Positions 1 through 8,230 of a DNA stretch of 64,000 nucleotides are shown here, in pieces; within the stretch, counting starts at the first letter, position 1; each line of letters opens with the position of its first letter. The position numbers and the translations under genes were made by a program. The notes beneath the pieces are model-generated. The model saw nothing but the letters and a program-made list of their open reading frames with translations, was not told where the DNA came from and did not search any database. The DNA is from JTS-RE37 sp963756115 (GTDB taxonomy: Bacteria > Bacteroidota > Bacteroidia > Flavobacteriales > Flavobacteriaceae). The DNA lies in contig CAVWMN010000003.1 of the NCBI GenBank assembly GCA_963756115.1, forward strand, positions 124,001 to 188,000. The letters run 5' to 3'.

Positions 1-70
1 TTCCACCATTATCGCTGGAACAATTCAGAAGAAATAGTGCAGTGAACAATAAAATTAATGGCTTTTTCAT
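1..70 (-). CDS. lipoprotein, N-terminal fragment (gene cut by window edge)
   Basis: The reverse strand from the ATG at 68-70 reads MKKPLILLFTALFLLNCSSD, a textbook lipoprotein signal peptide: two lysines, a hydrophobic core and a lipobox ending in Cys17, followed by an acidic/Ser stretch. Only 23 codons are inside the window, so the mature function cannot be told. It follows the DUF5777 gene on the same strand after about 120 bp. That gap holds a direct-repeat pair identical in spacing to the one upstream of the cytochrome operon, so both units are probably controlled by the LytTR regulator at 2614. Confidence 0.75.
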   Translation of the reverse strand, partial: MKKPLILLFTALFLLNCSSDNGG

Positions 71-137
71 AGTCTTTTTTTTAGGGTTCTTATTAAAGGA
101 AATGTTTATTCCGATCATCTAATAATTAATCTTCGCC

Positions 138-167
138 AAAGGGAATTCCAGCCCCTGAAAGGGAATT
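138..167 (-). promoter_or_regulatory. direct repeat pair, candidate LytTR operator
   Basis: AAAGGGAATT occurs at 138-147 and again at 158-167 on the + strand (AATTCCCTTT on the coding strand), a 20-bp period. It lies about 67 bp upstream of the lipoprotein start at 70. LytTR domains classically bind two direct repeats about two helical turns apart. The same motif and period recur at 2468-2496 beside the LytTR gene. Assignment to that regulator is inference. Confidence 0.55.
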
Positions 168-190
168 TCAGGCCTTCAGCAAAATACATT

Positions 191-1039
191 CTAAAACACC
201 CTCACGATGTTGAATCCGAAATACACATCGCCACTCCCCCAATCACCGGTAGCCTTTCCCAAAAAATTATTGATGTTCATCGGCTGGGCATTGGTAAAAT
301 GCAGTTGAAAGACATGACCTCCGGTTTCGATATCCAATCCAACGGAGAGTGGATTCACAAAGGGTGAATTCCCGGCCCGGTTCAGATGCAGTCCATAATC
401 CAAATTGATCGCACCGCGTTTTGAAAATTTGAAGCGACCGCCAAGTCCGAGGGCGAACTGCGAATTATCCTGTTCTTCCAATGAAGTCAGGTTATCGTGG
501 AAATAGGTTGGAGCCAATTCAAAGGAAACACCGCGTGATATTTTTCGCGATACCAACAACTGGCTGGCGTACCCCATCCGATGTTTTAATTCCAGTCCCG
601 GTAGTTCTTGCTCATCAAGCGTTCCGTTAAGCTGTACGCTGTTGAACCATACTATAGTGACAGGAAATTGAGATGGAGCCTGCCGAACCAATCGGAGCTT
701 GAGCGAGGTTTCATATGTTTTTTGAAATGAACTTCGCGAAATACCCATATTGATACCGTCCGAAATACCATAGATAAAATTAAGGCGGGTCACTGCCTGA
801 TCCAGGCCGAAAAAATCCGCTATGCCGGTCTTTATCGATCCGAAGCGGTGCGACACTACAAAAAAGAATCGCTTGTGCGACACCATTTTGGTGGTTTCCA
901 GATTGATGAACTTCAGCCCTTTGAACGCAGCGATTTCATAGGCCCCGGAAACGTCAACGGTATCTATTTCGTCTAAAAGGTCATTCTGGCTATGGCCCCA
1001 TAGGGGTATTAAAAGCAGAAAACAAAAAAATTTATACAT
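191..1039 (-). CDS. DUF5777 family beta-barrel protein
   Basis: 282 residues. A signal peptide of about 17 residues ending in GHSQ is followed by a mature chain with alternating hydrophobic/aromatic strands and a terminal phenylalanine (NIVRVF), as expected of an outer-membrane beta-barrel. The pattern (fixed region about residues 30-70, glycine-rich strands such as LGLGGRFKFSKRG) matches what I know of DUF5777. The function of the family is not established; it is often found beside YceI and cytochrome genes, as here. It is the last gene of the four-gene minus-strand operon that begins with the cytochrome, 23 bp after the OB-fold gene. Confidence 0.75.
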   Translation of the reverse strand: MYKFFCFLLLIPLWGHSQNDLLDEIDTVDVSGAYEIAAFKGLKFINLETTKMVSHKRFFFVVSHRFGSIKTGIADFFGLDQAVTRLNFIYGISDGINMGISRSSFQKTYETSLKLRLVRQAPSQFPVTIVWFNSVQLNGTLDEQELPGLELKHRMGYASQLLVSRKISRGVSFELAPTYFHDNLTSLEEQDNSQFALGLGGRFKFSKRGAINLDYGLHLNRAGNSPFVNPLSVGLDIETGGHVFQLHFTNAQPMNINNFLGKATGDWGSGDVYFGFNIVRVF

Positions 1040-1062
1040 GTTGGATACGATTTACTAAACTA

Positions 1063-1458
1063 TTAAAAGGGTTCGATCAATTTGGCCTGATCGACCTTTA
1101 CCACCTGCAACAAGTCGTCATAACCTACACAGCGGCCCTTGATGCCAACCTCATTACCTTTTTTCAGGCTGTCGGGCAACTTCGATATAAAGCGTACCTC
1201 AACCTTATCGTCAAGGGTCAGTGATTTTTCACCGACCACGGTTATCTTTCCCTGGGTCCGGATGACCTGGTCGGCGATTCTCGCATGCGCTTCAGAATTG
1301 CGAAAACTTTCCTCGAGTTCTGAGGAAGTAAGGGTGTAGCTGACTTCTTCTTCCTGAATATTTCTATGTGATTGGTTCAAATAGAAGTATCCGCATAGCG
1401 TGCCAATAATGATGACGCTTAAAATACCAGGAAACAGGTAACGCTTACTTAGCTTCAT
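1063..1458 (-). CDS. OB-fold (tRNA_anti-like) membrane-anchored protein
   Basis: 131 residues. One N-terminal membrane segment (about residues 8-28) is followed by a 100-residue extracytoplasmic domain with the segments IRTQGKITVVGEKSLTLDD, VEVRFISKLPDSLKKGNEV and GIKGRCVGYDDLLQVVKVD. This is the strand pattern of the OB-fold 'tRNA_anti-like' proteins of Bacteroidota. The name comes from fold similarity; nucleic-acid binding is not implied for an exported protein. The start codon overlaps the end of the YceI gene by 14 bp, indicating translational coupling. Its role is unknown. Confidence 0.65.
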   Translation of the reverse strand: MKLSKRYLFPGILSVIIIGTLCGYFYLNQSHRNIQEEEVSYTLTSSELEESFRNSEAHARIADQVIRTQGKITVVGEKSLTLDDKVEVRFISKLPDSLKKGNEVGIKGRCVGYDDLLQVVKVDQAKLIEPF

Positions 1459-2023
1459 TGACTACCAACTTAAAATCAAAACGCACCATAACTTCCTTGG
1501 CGATCTTGTTCTCGACAATCTTCGGAATCTCAATATCAAAGTCTTTCGGAAACACCTTAAAACTTCCTTGCAATGAAATCACATTATTGATTCGCTGTAT
1601 TTGAACTGTGGAGGCAATCGATTTTTTTCGCTCCCTTATTTCAAGTACCCCGTTGATGGTATATTCCCTGCTTGCGCCTGACAGGTCATTCGCGTTAAAA
1701 CCATCTATTTTTCCCCTAAAAATTGCTTTTGGATAGCGGTCTGATTCAATATAATTCTCGTTGAAATGTTCCTGCATCAACGGATTTTTAAAACGAAAAC
1801 TTCGCATAAGTGCCAATGAGGCGATTTCATTTTTGCCTATGTCAAAAATGGCAGTAACCGATTCACTTTTAGCCTTGACCTCTTCGAAGAGTTTTTCGGA
1901 GGCCTCGAAGACAATTACCCCTTGTTTATCAAGGAACCTGTCCTGGCCCGATACCGTCAAAACAGCCAGCACACAGAAACCGAATGCCCATAAAAAGAAG
2001 TGTCTTCGCATCTTATTTTTCAT
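1445..2023 (-). CDS. YceI-like periplasmic protein
   Basis: 192 residues with a signal peptide (hydrophobic segment about residues 10-26, ending VSGQ). The mature part has the YceI features: an early strand pair (GVIVFEASEKLFEEVKAKS), a MRSFRFKNPLMQEHFNENYIE-like region, the RYPKAIFRG motif, and a late F(K)V...DFDIEIP segment. YceI proteins are eight-stranded lipocalin-like barrels that bind isoprenoid or other apolar ligands; many are linked to respiration. It lies 12 bp after the cytochrome gene and overlaps the OB-fold gene, so it is clearly part of one operon. The ligand is unknown. Confidence 0.8.
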   Translation of the reverse strand: MKNKMRRHFFLWAFGFCVLAVLTVSGQDRFLDKQGVIVFEASEKLFEEVKAKSESVTAIFDIGKNEIASLALMRSFRFKNPLMQEHFNENYIESDRYPKAIFRGKIDGFNANDLSGASREYTINGVLEIRERKKSIASTVQIQRINNVISLQGSFKVFPKDFDIEIPKIVENKIAKEVMVRFDFKLVVNEAK

Positions 2024-2035
2024 AGTGGGTGGGCC

Positions 2036-2395
2036 CTACTGTTCCAAAAAACCTTTGTCTGCCCATTGTTTTATCATATCGATCGTGGCTTGAGGCATTC
2101 TACCCGGGGGGGGCATTGCACCTCCCTGACCAGTCTGTCGGTCAATAGCCGTTAATAAATTGCCATTTTCGATCCGGTTCCTTACCCGTTCATACGTATT
2201 CAAAGCAAAAGGTGCCCCATTTGCAGGGGGATCGCTATGGCAAGTGAGGCAGTTGTTACTTATGATTTGTTTTATATTTCCTTCGTAGGTAATCGTTTCC
2301 GGGATGTTCGGTTCTCCCAGATCGGCTTCGCTGTCGTTTGAACATGACCAAAAGACAAGGCCGGTGAGGATTAGGGTAACTGTTGTTTTTTTCAT
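2036..2395 (-). CDS. c-type cytochrome lipoprotein
   Basis: 119 residues from the ATG at 2393-2395; a longer frame upstream exists but lacks a signal sequence, whereas this start gives a clean lipoprotein leader (MKKTTVTLILTGLVFWSC, Cys18). One haem-binding CLTCH motif follows at about residue 47-51 and a candidate methionine ligand lies in the GGAMPPPGRMP segment near residue 95. This is a small mono-haem cytochrome of the type fused to or found near Bacteroidota oxidoreductases, probably an electron carrier at a membrane surface. It is the first gene of the operon with YceI, the OB-fold protein and DUF5777, and the repeat operator lies about 73 bp upstream. Confidence 0.85.
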   Translation of the reverse strand: MKKTTVTLILTGLVFWSCSNDSEADLGEPNIPETITYEGNIKQIISNNCLTCHSDPPANGAPFALNTYERVRNRIENGNLLTAIDRQTGQGGAMPPPGRMPQATIDMIKQWADKGFLEQ

Positions 2396-2467
2396 TGGGT
2401 CAGTAGCGTATCGCATTTGTTTCCCAAAACAACAAACTGCTGAGTTATGAGACAATAAAACTTGTGC

Positions 2468-2496
2468 GAAAGGGAAAATTACCCATTGAAAGGGAA
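2468..2496 (-). promoter_or_regulatory. direct repeat pair, candidate LytTR operator of the cytochrome operon
   Basis: GAAAGGGAA at 2468-2476 and 2488-2496 on the + strand, a 20-bp period, about 73 bp upstream of the cytochrome start and about 120 bp upstream of the divergent LytTR gene. Motif, spacing, orientation and distance all match the pair at 138-167. Confidence 0.6.
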
Positions 2497-2560
2497 TATG
2501 ACGGGTTAAGAATAGTACCATGTTCAAGGTTGGAACTTACGAAGACAATCTTCTAACCGC

Positions 2561-2594
2561 TTGTTTCACGGCACCCTTCAAATTAGTATATTCG
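2561..2594 (+). promoter_or_regulatory. possible Bacteroidota-type promoter of the LytTR gene
   Basis: TTG at 2561-2563 and TATATTCG at 2587-2594, one mismatch from the -7 consensus TAnnTTTG, with 23 bp between them (usual 19-21). It is 20 bp upstream of the ATG at 2614. The spacing is long, so this is tentative. Confidence 0.3.
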
Positions 2595-2613
2595 ATAAAA
2601 ATTGCCCCATCAC

Positions 2614-3708
2614 ATGCGTAAGGATAAACTCTATTTTCTCACGTTTATTTCCGTTACGATCATCTACCTGGTAGTTGCATTGATTGCAATACAGTTTGCA
2701 TTAAAATCAAGCACCCTAGAAATGGTCACTATAATAGATGCACTCGGAAAGAAAGAAGCGCGTTCACTGGCGACACTCGTTGGCCACGAATTGAATCAGG
2801 GTGTGGCCAAGGATTCCGTCGTAAGCCACTTTCAGAAAAGTATCAACAATACAGACGAAGAACAGATTTTCATAAGTATTCTCGATTGGTCGGGCCGTAT
2901 CGTTTGCCATCCGGATGTAAAGCAGGTAGGGCGAAAAGTAGGTTCAAATACCTCTTTTGTATCATCGGTAGCCGATAACCTAAGCGCCAAGGAGTTTTAT
3001 GACCTACTCATGCAACGAAAGAGAAACTGGTCCGATGATGCAACGGGGGAGAGCTTACAGGATTCTGATATATTTTTTATGTTTCCGGTCCAAAGTTCGG
3101 ATTGGATTGTAGCTTCCAATGTAAACATCAAGCTGCTGATTTTGCAGTTCAATCGCCAACGGGATCTGTTCTATACCCTTTTTGGGGTCTTAGGGCTAAT
3201 CATTATTCCCACCTTTGTAATTACGGTCAGATTCATCGGAAGCAAATATGAATACCGTCTTGAATTGCAGAAGGAAAAGCTGGAAGGCAAAGTACTCAAT
3301 TTTGCCAAACTGAACCGTGCCCTTGACGATTATCAGCAAAAAGTGAACGAAGAGGGATCGGTTTCCCAGGCCAAAAGAAGGATTCTTACCCAAAGAAATA
3401 ACGAGCTGTTGTCAGTACACACAGAAGAAATAGCACATATTTACACAGAAAACACGGTTAACTACGTAGTCTGTTTCGATGGTTCACGTTCCACGACGAA
3501 TGCTAGCCTCGATGAACTCTATTCGCAACTTGACGAACATCATTTCTTCAGGGCAAACAGACAGTATATTATTGCGATTTCAAGTATTGAAAAAATTGTG
3601 AAATATGGAAACAATCAGCTTAAACTATTGGTATCACCCGAAACAAATACCCCGATTTTAATCAGCAAAAACCGCGCGGCCGAATTCAAGAATTGGTTGA
3701 ACCTTTGA
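2614..3708 (+). CDS. membrane-anchored LytTR transcriptional regulator with extracytoplasmic sensor
   Basis: 364 residues from the ATG at 2614 (a TTG four codons upstream is possible). Order of parts: transmembrane helix about residues 8-30; extracytoplasmic region about 31-170 with a Cache-like feel (SILDWSGRIVCHPD); second transmembrane helix about 180-206; a coiled-coil linker (ELQKEKLEGKVLNFAKLN); then a LytTR DNA-binding domain (about 265-364) with the family marks IYTENTVNYVVCFDG, HHFFRANRQYII and ISSIEKIVKYGNNQ. This is a one-component receptor: it senses outside and binds DNA inside. It is divergent from the cytochrome/YceI operon. Repeat pairs before that operon and before the next gene are its likely targets. 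Confidence 0.8.
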   Translation: MRKDKLYFLTFISVTIIYLVVALIAIQFALKSSTLEMVTIIDALGKKEARSLATLVGHELNQGVAKDSVVSHFQKSINNTDEEQIFISILDWSGRIVCHPDVKQVGRKVGSNTSFVSSVADNLSAKEFYDLLMQRKRNWSDDATGESLQDSDIFFMFPVQSSDWIVASNVNIKLLILQFNRQRDLFYTLFGVLGLIIIPTFVITVRFIGSKYEYRLELQKEKLEGKVLNFAKLNRALDDYQQKVNEEGSVSQAKRRILTQRNNELLSVHTEEIAHIYTENTVNYVVCFDGSRSTTNASLDELYSQLDEHHFFRANRQYIIAISSIEKIVKYGNNQLKLLVSPETNTPILISKNRAAEFKNWLNL

Positions 3709-4094
3709 TGATATATATGAGTTTGCGGGAGCGGTTGCTACGAGGAAACCGGTGACTGCCAGGGATGCTATTTTTTTATACCTTCCCGTAATTTCCGGAC
3801 AAGCCATTATATATTAACTGCTCTTCACCTAGGTCCCAGGACCAACTTCACAAACATCACCAATGCGTGCCATCAAGTATGGATTACCCCATAGGAGAAT
3901 CGTTCAAAGGAGCTTAGACAATAACGTTACGATACTAAAAATGGCACCTTGCCCAAATTATTGGAAGGCTGTGTCGGATAGGCATTGAAAAAAATCTCAT
4001 AACACGAACCTTTCACCCGACTTTACCCAGTACGTATCATCCGTTCAATTTAATTGAATGTTTGACACTGCTATCCACTAAGAAATTACAATGA
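3709..4094. other. non-coding spacer
   Basis: 386 bp after the LytTR gene with no credible coding frame and no clear hairpin. It leads into the recombinase remnant, so it may be the worn flank of a former mobile element. Confidence 0.5.
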
Positions 4095-4650
4095 AAATCG
4101 AGGGGGGACTTTAACCAGGGATCTGAAATTTGGCATACCCGAAATGTTTTACTATTTTCATTCTATCTCGCAGGAATAAGAATTTCTGACGTTTTGAGAA
4201 TACGATGGAATGATATCGTGGGAGAAAGACTTTACTATAAAATGAGCAAAAATGATAAAGCCGATTCTTTAAAACTTCCAATGGCAGTCCTGAAAATTCT
4301 TAATCAATATAGCAAAGATAAAAGAACAAGCTCTGACTATATTTTTCCAAAACTTAAGAGAATTCCCTCCCAGGATTCAGAAGCGATTTATTCAAGAATC
4401 AAAACATCCATTAAGAGACTGAATGACAACCTATCAAAGATTGCCGCCCTGTGCTGAAATTGACAAAAAGATAAACAATCATATAGCAAGACACAGTTTT
4501 GGAAATAGTGCCGGAGATAAAGTTTCACCCCAGATGCTTCAAAAATTATACAGGCATTCTCATCTTAGCACGACTATAGGATATCAGGCGAATTTTATTC
4601 ATAAAAATGCGGATGAAGCTTTAGAAGCAATTATTACTTTTGCCAACTGA
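4095..4650 (+). pseudogene. tyrosine recombinase (phage integrase family), truncated and frameshifted
   Basis: The frame opens at 4095 without a start codon and reads LLFSFYLAGIRISDVLRIRW, the classic start of the catalytic domain of Bacteroidota integrases, including the first catalytic arginine. It continues to about 4450 (stop at 4455-4457), then the homology switches to another frame (4423-4650) with HIARHSFGN (second Arg box), LQKLYRHSHLSTTIGYQ (His and the tyrosine nucleophile) and a normal C-terminus. So the N-terminal DNA-binding half is missing and there is one frameshift near 4440-4455. It cannot make an active enzyme. It marks an old integration event next to the HAD genes. Confidence 0.85.
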
Positions 4651-4659
4651 ATTCTTAAG

Positions 4660-5464
4660 TTAAACATCCAGATGTTGGTTTATAAAATGTGCTACGCCAT
4701 CCTCCGTATTTCGAAAGGTAATTTTATCGGCAACGGCAATTACCTCGCGCCGTGCGTTACCCGACTGCTACTCCACAGCCCACTGCCTGTAGCATTTCAA
4801 TATCATTATAGTTATCCCCAAAGGCAATGACATTTTTCAGAGTTTGGTTTTTATTTAATATTTTTTGAATACCAAAAAGTTTTGATGTACCGGCAGGAGC
4901 TACTTCGATAAGGTCATCGTTTGAACGATATAAAATAAGCTCTGATCTTAGCTCTTTTTGAAGTTCAATATTCATTGAATCCAAAGCCTCCTTTGTGCCC
5001 ATTAACATCAGTTTATGTGCACCCAATTTTCTTAATTTCCAATCAATGATTGTATTTCGTACAGGACTAAAAATTGGGGTTGTTCGTGTATACCTGATTT
5101 CTTTTTGAATAAAATCGGTGTTTTGTACAGCATACCACTCATCGCCATAATAAAGACCCAGATTTATTCGATATTTCTGAGCAAACTTATTTATTGATTC
5201 AATAACCTCTATTTGTATTATGGTTGAAGAAATAGTATCCGTTCCATTAATTACCAAAGCCCCATTATAGCATACCATAGGTTCACCCACGATGCCCAAC
5301 CGCTCTTGCAGGTAGGTCATAGCCCTTGGCATGCGAGCAGATACCAAAATTACTTTAATCCTTTCCTTTATTCTAGAAATTTCCGCTATGGTGAAGTCGG
5401 AAACATCGCTATTGCCAGACAGCAGGGTGCCATCCAAATCAGAACACAGGATCTTATAATTCAT
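4660..5464 (-). pseudogene. Cof-type HAD hydrolase, frameshifted near its end
   Basis: The open frame from the ATG at 5462-5464 gives 235 residues and stops at 4757. Motifs: DLDGTLL (nucleophile and acid aspartates, about residues 9-15), VSARMP, a lysine region (SKLFGIQKIL) and GDNYNDIEML for Mg2+, typical of the Cof/sugar-phosphatase HAD-IIB family. After GVAVG the normal C-terminus (asparagine, then an REVIAVADKIT-like helix, ending in a NQHLDV tail at 4660) is present in the next frame. Removing one base from the CCC run at 4760-4762 restores it. About 32 residues are lost as it stands. The active site is intact, so a short product might still work, or the base may be a sequence error. Confidence 0.8.
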
Positions 5465-5542
5465 AGAAAATTATTGATAGCTATGTAGCTGTGTTCTTTT
5501 AGTAAAATCCAGTGGTCCTAAAAACCATATGCTAGCATTTTA

Positions 5543-6322
5543 CTATTTTAATGTAAATACTTTTTCTATATCTAAATCAGCTACTGAATTAATGACCATA
5601 TCTGGTTTAAAAGCATACTCATCCAAAACATTTTTTTTAGATACCCCAGACAGGGTTAATATCGTTGTATAGCCCAATTGTATGCCCCCCAGAATATCAG
5701 TACCCATCGTATCACCGATGACAATAGTCTCCCGGGCTTCCAAACCCAAATATTTACGAGCGGCCCGCATCATTACCGGACTGGGCTTTCCTACCGAAAA
5801 AGCAGTTTTACCTGTTGCTTCTTCAATCATAGCCACTATGGCTTTGATCCCAAGGTTTGTCCACCCTTTTTTCTTAGGGGAAGGATCCAGGTTCGTGGCG
5901 ATCAATTTTGCTCCTGAAAGGATCATATCTACGGCATTATTCACCATTTCCAGCGTAAAATTCCTGCCCTCCCCTACAACAACAAAATCCGGATTCTGAT
6001 TCACCAGCGTATACCCCTGCTGGTGCAGGCTGGTAATGAGTCCGCCTTCACCCAGCACATAGGCGGTACCTTTTGGATTCATAAAGGATAGGAACCAGGC
6101 CGTAGCCATGGCACTGGTATACACGTTTTCTTCCTTAATTTTTATGCCCATGTTGGCAACTTTGTTAACGGTGTCCAAAGGGGTGCGCTGGCTATTGTTG
6201 GTCATAAAGAGAAAGGGAATTTTACCCTTCTGAAGTGTAGCAATAAATGTATCCGCACCTTCTATCATAGTATCCCCGCTATAGATCACACCATCCATGT
6301 CAATAAGAAAACCTCTTTTCAT
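5543..6322 (-). CDS. HAD-IIA family phosphatase (NagD-like)
   Basis: 259 residues from the ATG at 6320-6322; the frame extends 20 codons further but that part overlaps a terminator hairpin and has no family match. Motif I DMDGVIYSGD at residues 8-17, motif II TNNS, cap region with GAKLIATNLDPS, motif III/IV GDTMGTDILGG. HAD-IIA enzymes dephosphorylate small phosphates such as p-nitrophenyl phosphate, UMP, 2-phosphoglycolate or sugar phosphates; the substrate is not readable. It sits just downstream of the fructan locus but is separated from susD by a strong hairpin terminator. It precedes the Cof-type HAD after 78 bp. Confidence 0.85.
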   Translation of the reverse strand: MKRGFLIDMDGVIYSGDTMIEGADTFIATLQKGKIPFLFMTNNSQRTPLDTVNKVANMGIKIKEENVYTSAMATAWFLSFMNPKGTAYVLGEGGLITSLHQQGYTLVNQNPDFVVVGEGRNFTLEMVNNAVDMILSGAKLIATNLDPSPKKKGWTNLGIKAIVAMIEEATGKTAFSVGKPSPVMMRAARKYLGLEARETIVIGDTMGTDILGGIQLGYTTILTLSGVSKKNVLDEYAFKPDMVINSVADLDIEKVFTLK

Positions 6323-6346
6323 ATCTATATTTTTTTTGAATTTAAC

Positions 6347-6377
6347 AAAAAGCACGGGAAACAACGCCCGTGCTTTT
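6347..6377 (-). terminator. rho-independent terminator after the fructan PUL
   Basis: Inverted repeat AGCACGGG (6351-6358) / CCCGTGCT (6367-6374), extended by A/T pairs, with an 8-nt loop. On the minus strand it is followed by a T-run. It lies about 100 bp after the susD stop and 25 bp before the HAD-IIA start, so it probably ends the PUL transcript; it could also work on the other strand. Confidence 0.75.
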
Positions 6378-6474
6378 AACAACTAACTCAAACAATCTGA
6401 CTCAAATAATTTGACACTCTGAAAATGATAGCTTCACTACAAATCTATTTATCATCAATTCGGGTAGTATTTCC

Positions 6475-8217
6475 TTAATACCCTGGATTTTGTACATATA
6501 CCCCGCCGGTAAAATCAATTTCCCGTTGGGGAATTGGATAATATTCATCCCTTCCGGCAGTAAATTGAGCATTGGCCAGGAAATCCTTTTTGGTTCTCTC
6601 CTCGGCCAAATAAGCATTTAAAACCTGCTCTGCTTCACCCCAACGTACCAAGTCAAAAAATCGTGGCCCTTCCATTCCAAATTCTAATCTTCGCTCAAAC
6701 TTCAAGGCTTTCAATGCAAAGTCCTTATCGGGAAAAGCTGTATAAGTGCCTACATTATAGATATCTGTTGCACCGGCATCTATTGGACGTTGCGTGCTGG
6801 CTGCTGCCCTTGTGCGTATCTGGTTTATTATCGGTAGCGCTTCGTCCCATCTATCCAGCTGAATCAATGCTTCGGCTTTAAAAAGAAGCACATCCGCGTA
6901 TCGTATAAAATCTACGTTCTTAGAGGTACCCACGAAGGGTCCTTCCTTTACATAGCACGAACAGTCAGGAGCCTGTTGTTCCTTCATATTACCGAAATAG
7001 CCATATACTCCGGGATCGCGAGCCCAACTAAAATTGTAAATCATATCCCCGGCTGCATTTACAGTATTTCTGTATTTGAAGGGCCTGCCGGGAATTCCGA
7101 CAGTATGGTCCAGTCTGGGATCAATCGTTAAACCAGCAGCGGGTATTGATGTACCATCAGCTTCCACAGTGTTGAATATATCGTTCGTATTGAAAGTATC
7201 CAGGAGGGGAAGTCCACTGGCATCAGTCTGAAAGGCATTGACCATATTCTGACTTGCCAAATGGAAGCCACAGCAACCATAAAGACCGGTACCATGTGGA
7301 GAATTAAGTCCAGTAACAAAACTCACCCGGCTTACCACCGTTCCATCATTGATTGAAAATTGGGCGGCCCAAATAGATTCAGGGCCGTTATCAAAACCAT
7401 CCAAAAAGTTATTCCCGTAATCCGGTTCCAGGCTCCCTGTGACCTCATCTGCAAAGTCGATAACTTCCTGCATGCGTCCGGCATTGATTCCTGTTACCTG
7501 ATGTTGCTCATTTTGTTCATAGGCCTGAAACAGCCTTAATTTTGCCAGATATGCTGCTGCCGCATTTCGGTCGGCCCTGCCCACTTCATCCTGAGATTGT
7601 GGGAGGTTATCATAGGCAAACAAGAAATCTTCAGCGATCTCATTCCAAAGCGCTTCATTATCCACATCATTCGAAACAAGGGCAATTTCATCCTGTGTCA
7701 GTTCTTCAGTGATATACGGAATCTTTTTAAAAAGTAGTTTTAAAATAAAATGGGAATGTGCTCTTAAAAACCGGAGCTCGGCCTGCCTAAGGGTTTTATC
7801 TGCATATTCGGCATCCGGAATATCATTGATCACTGACAGTGCAAAATTTGCACGTGAAATAGCCTTGTAATAATTGGTCCATGTACGTGGGCCCATCCAA
7901 TCGGTCTGGGCTGCAACGGTTAAGTTATATTGCTCGTAGAAATCCACAATATCGACATCGCTTCGGCCACCTCCTCCTTTGTAGGCATCATCTGAGCGAA
8001 CACTTCCGTACACCCACATATTGGTTAACGGGCCTATCATGTCGTCATTGGCGATCCCCGCATATGCCGCTACAACCAACGCTTCAGCATTGTCGGCTGT
8101 GGCCACATTTTCATTGGATAATACTCCTTCCGGTGTATATTCGAGGAAGTCGGTTGAACAGGATGCCAGTAGAAATACTACCATTATTCCGATAAAATAT
8201 TTAATATTATTTTTCAT
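6475..8217 (-). CDS. susD-like: SusD/RagB-type glycan-binding lipoprotein of the fructan PUL
   Basis: 580 residues from the ATG at 8215-8217 (a TTG three codons upstream is less likely). Lipoprotein leader with lipobox LLASC (Cys20), SusD N-terminal segment (FLEYTPEGVLSNE), TPR-like helices (AELRFLRAHSHFILKLLF), and the C-terminal RagB part with FIRYADVLLFKAEALIQL, FERRLEFGMEGPRFFDLVRWG and DEYYPIPQREID. It acts at the cell surface, docked on the SusC below, and binds the oligosaccharide before import. It is 14 bp downstream of susC. The GH32 gene beside it points to fructan as the ligand. Confidence 0.95.
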   Translation of the reverse strand: MKNNIKYFIGIMVVFLLASCSTDFLEYTPEGVLSNENVATADNAEALVVAAYAGIANDDMIGPLTNMWVYGSVRSDDAYKGGGGRSDVDIVDFYEQYNLTVAAQTDWMGPRTWTNYYKAISRANFALSVINDIPDAEYADKTLRQAELRFLRAHSHFILKLLFKKIPYITEELTQDEIALVSNDVDNEALWNEIAEDFLFAYDNLPQSQDEVGRADRNAAAAYLAKLRLFQAYEQNEQHQVTGINAGRMQEVIDFADEVTGSLEPDYGNNFLDGFDNGPESIWAAQFSINDGTVVSRVSFVTGLNSPHGTGLYGCCGFHLASQNMVNAFQTDASGLPLLDTFNTNDIFNTVEADGTSIPAAGLTIDPRLDHTVGIPGRPFKYRNTVNAAGDMIYNFSWARDPGVYGYFGNMKEQQAPDCSCYVKEGPFVGTSKNVDFIRYADVLLFKAEALIQLDRWDEALPIINQIRTRAAASTQRPIDAGATDIYNVGTYTAFPDKDFALKALKFERRLEFGMEGPRFFDLVRWGEAEQVLNAYLAEERTKKDFLANAQFTAGRDEYYPIPQREIDFTGGVYVQNPGY

Positions 8218-8230
8218 GACATTCAATTTT

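Noticed and set aside
2396..2527. Longer N-terminus of the cytochrome
   Set aside because: It would bury the lipoprotein signal and cover the repeat operator; the ATG at 2395 gives a clean leader.
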